64,000 bases of DNA. Origin: Octadecabacter sp. SW4. GTDB lineage: Bacteria; Pseudomonadota; Alphaproteobacteria; Rhodobacterales; Rhodobacteraceae. Positions within the stretch are counted from its first letter, which is position 1. Every line of letters begins with the position of its first letter. This document shows positions 62,720 to 64,000 of this stretch, piece after piece. The DNA lies in assembly GCF_008065155.1 (NCBI RefSeq), contig NZ_CP042819.1:1922001-1986000 (forward strand). Reading direction: 5' to 3'. The notes below the pieces were generated by a model, which was not told the DNA's origin, made no database searches, and worked only from the letters and a program-made list of their open reading frames with translations. Made by a program: the position numbers and the translations under genes.

Positions 62720-64000
62720 ATGACAAATCGCCCCGCCCTTCCCGCCGAAATTGCCCGCCGCCGGACCTTTGCGATCATCTCGCACCCGGATGCCGGCAAA
62801 ACGACGTTGACTGAAAAGTTCCTGCTTTATGGGGGCGCGATCCAGATGGCGGGCCAGGTGCGCGCCAAGGGCGAGGCACGGCGCACCCGGTCCGACTTCA
62901 TGCAAATGGAAAAGGACCGCGGGATTTCCGTGTCGGCTTCGGCAATGTCGTTTGATTTCAAGACCTTCCGGTTCAATCTGGTGGATACTCCCGGGCACTC
63001 GGACTTTTCCGAGGACACCTATCGTACACTCACGGCCGTCGATGCGGCCGTCATGGTGATTGACGGCGCCAAGGGCGTAGAAAGCCAGACCCAAAAGCTG
63101 TTCGAGGTCTGCCGATTGCGCGATCTGCCGATCCTGACCTTTTGCAACAAGATGGACCGTGAAAGCCGAGATACGTTTGATATCATTGACGAAATTCAGG
63201 AAAATCTGGCGATTGACGTAACCCCAGCATCCTGGCCCATCGGTGTCGGGCGCGAATTTATCGGCTGTTACGACATCTTGCAGGACAAGCTGCACCTGAT
63301 GGACCGGGCTGATCGCAACAAGGTGGCGGAATCGGTCGAAATCAACGGGCTGGACGATCCGAAACTGGCCGAGTTGGTGCCGGCGCATCTGCTGGAAAAG
63401 TTCCTTGAAGAGATCGAGATGGCACGCGAATTGCTGCCGCCCCTTGACCCTACAGCGCTGCTGAACGGATCAATGACGCCGATCTGGTTCGGCTCGGCGA
63501 TGAATTCCTTTGGCGTGCGGGAACTGATGGACGGGATCGCCAAATATGGTCCCGAACCGCAGCCCCAACGCGCCACCCCGCGCGAGATTTTGCCAGAAGA
63601 AACAAAGGTTTCGGGCTTTGTCTTCAAGGTGCAGGCCAATATGGACCCAAAACACCGCGACCGTGTGGCGTTTGTGCGGCTGTCCTCGGGTCACTTTCTG
63701 CGGGGCATGAAACTGACCCATGTGCGCTCCAAGAAACCGATGGCGATTTCCAATCCGGTGCTGTTTCTGGCCAGTGACCGCGAACTGGCCGAAGAAGCAT
63801 GGGCCGGCGACATTATCGGCATCCCCAACCACGGCCAGTTGCGCATCGGCGATACATTGACCGAGGGCGAGGCGCTGCGCGTCACCGGCATCCCGTCCTT
63901 CGCGCCCGAATTGCTGCAAGGCGTGCGCGCGGGCGACCCGATGAAGGCCAAACACCTTGAAAAAGCGCTGATGCAATTTGCCGAAGAAGGGGCCGCCAAG
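62720..64000 (+). CDS. prfC: Peptide chain release factor 3 (3' truncated by window end)
   Basis: The gene starts with ATG at 62720 and runs open to the last base, giving 427 of an expected 530 or so residues. RF3 is the GTPase that removes RF1/RF2 from the ribosome after termination. GTPase motifs are SHPDAGKTTLTEKF (G1), DRGISVSASAMSF (G2), VDTPGHSDFSED (G3) and CNKMDRES (G4). The translation-factor second domain (KVSGFVFKVQANMDPKHRDRVAFVR) follows. Only the C-terminal domain is missing. Confidence 0.96.
   Translation, partial: MTNRPALPAEIARRRTFAIISHPDAGKTTLTEKFLLYGGAIQMAGQVRAKGEARRTRSDFMQMEKDRGISVSASAMSFDFKTFRFNLVDTPGHSDFSEDTYRTLTAVDAAVMVIDGAKGVESQTQKLFEVCRLRDLPILTFCNKMDRESRDTFDIIDEIQENLAIDVTPASWPIGVGREFIGCYDILQDKLHLMDRADRNKVAESVEINGLDDPKLAELVPAHLLEKFLEEIEMARELLPPLDPTALLNGSMTPIWFGSAMNSFGVRELMDGIAKYGPEPQPQRATPREILPEETKVSGFVFKVQANMDPKHRDRVAFVRLSSGHFLRGMKLTHVRSKKPMAISNPVLFLASDRELAEEAWAGDIIGIPNHGQLRIGDTLTEGEALRVTGIPSFAPELLQGVRAGDPMKAKHLEKALMQFAEEGAAK

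Noticed and set aside
1..64000. Mobile element, prophage, tRNA or rRNA genes
   Set aside because: I saw no transposase, integrase, phage structural gene, terminal inverted repeats with target duplication, tRNA fold or rRNA sequence.

Overview
The window reads as a GC-rich chromosomal segment of an alphaproteobacterium, most likely of the Rhodobacteraceae (Roseobacter group). Pointers are the LuxR/LuxI pair, the System I cytochrome c maturation cluster linked to yajC-secDF, the surE-pcm-M23 lipoprotein and tatABC blocks, the Hint-domain protein, DUF6314 and DUF1223 proteins, class II dihydroorotase, and short intergenic elements with a CTCCCGCCGGAG core behind stop codons. No rRNA, tRNA, CRISPR, insertion sequence, integrase or prophage gene was seen. 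Most of the window is tightly packed housekeeping DNA, with one gap over 300 bp (46510-46918).

Layout: 1-3032 holds a truncated OsmC-domain gene, bioY, a DUF6314 gene and purB. 3090-6194 is a quorum-sensing island: luxR and luxI on the minus strand, a divergent LuxR paralogue that keeps the signal-binding domain but has no DNA-binding domain, and an isolated, diverged FliG. 6191-9822 has a DUF1223 thioredoxin-like exported protein and aconitase. From 18493 down to 9943 runs a long minus-strand array: yajC, a possible 51-residue gene, secD, secF, a TSUP permease, a Mth938-like protein, ccmA, ccmB, ccmC, ccmD, ccmG and a phosphomannomutase. 18664-25504 has serS, a DUF2235 hydrolase, a TspO-like protein and the der-bamB-yfgM block. 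25716-31491 is an RND efflux operon with an exported third protein; an MFS pump and an Atm1-type ABC exporter follow.

34701-46509 holds gcdH, a hydrolase-like gene without the usual nucleophile, pyrC-pyrE, dnaB, a two-gene membrane/ClpP-like unit, an aldo-keto reductase, alr and mlaE-mlaF. 46919-54934 carries a coiled-coil membrane protein, pqiA, radA, cvpA, purF (with a broken start), a sulfotransferase-like gene with an SDR, surE and pcm. 54988-58726 contains an M23 lipoprotein and the minus-strand tatA-tatB-tatC-DUF815 group. The end has a WYL-type regulator with an operator-like cluster, an orphan ABC ATPase, an atypical SDR, a Hint-domain protein and the first 427 codons of prfC.

The strongest leads are the quorum-sensing island (a DNA-binding-less LuxR paralogue plus an RNA hairpin over the luxI ribosome binding site), the purF start in which a 5-C run puts both nearby ATGs out of frame with the catalytic Cys, a 3'-end intergenic repeat found twice, the ClpP-like/membrane-protein pair behind dnaB, and several unexplained palindromes upstream of dnaB, of the WYL regulator and in the 409-bp gap. 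I found no clearly new defence or mobile system. All function calls rest on reading motifs by eye; no database search was run.
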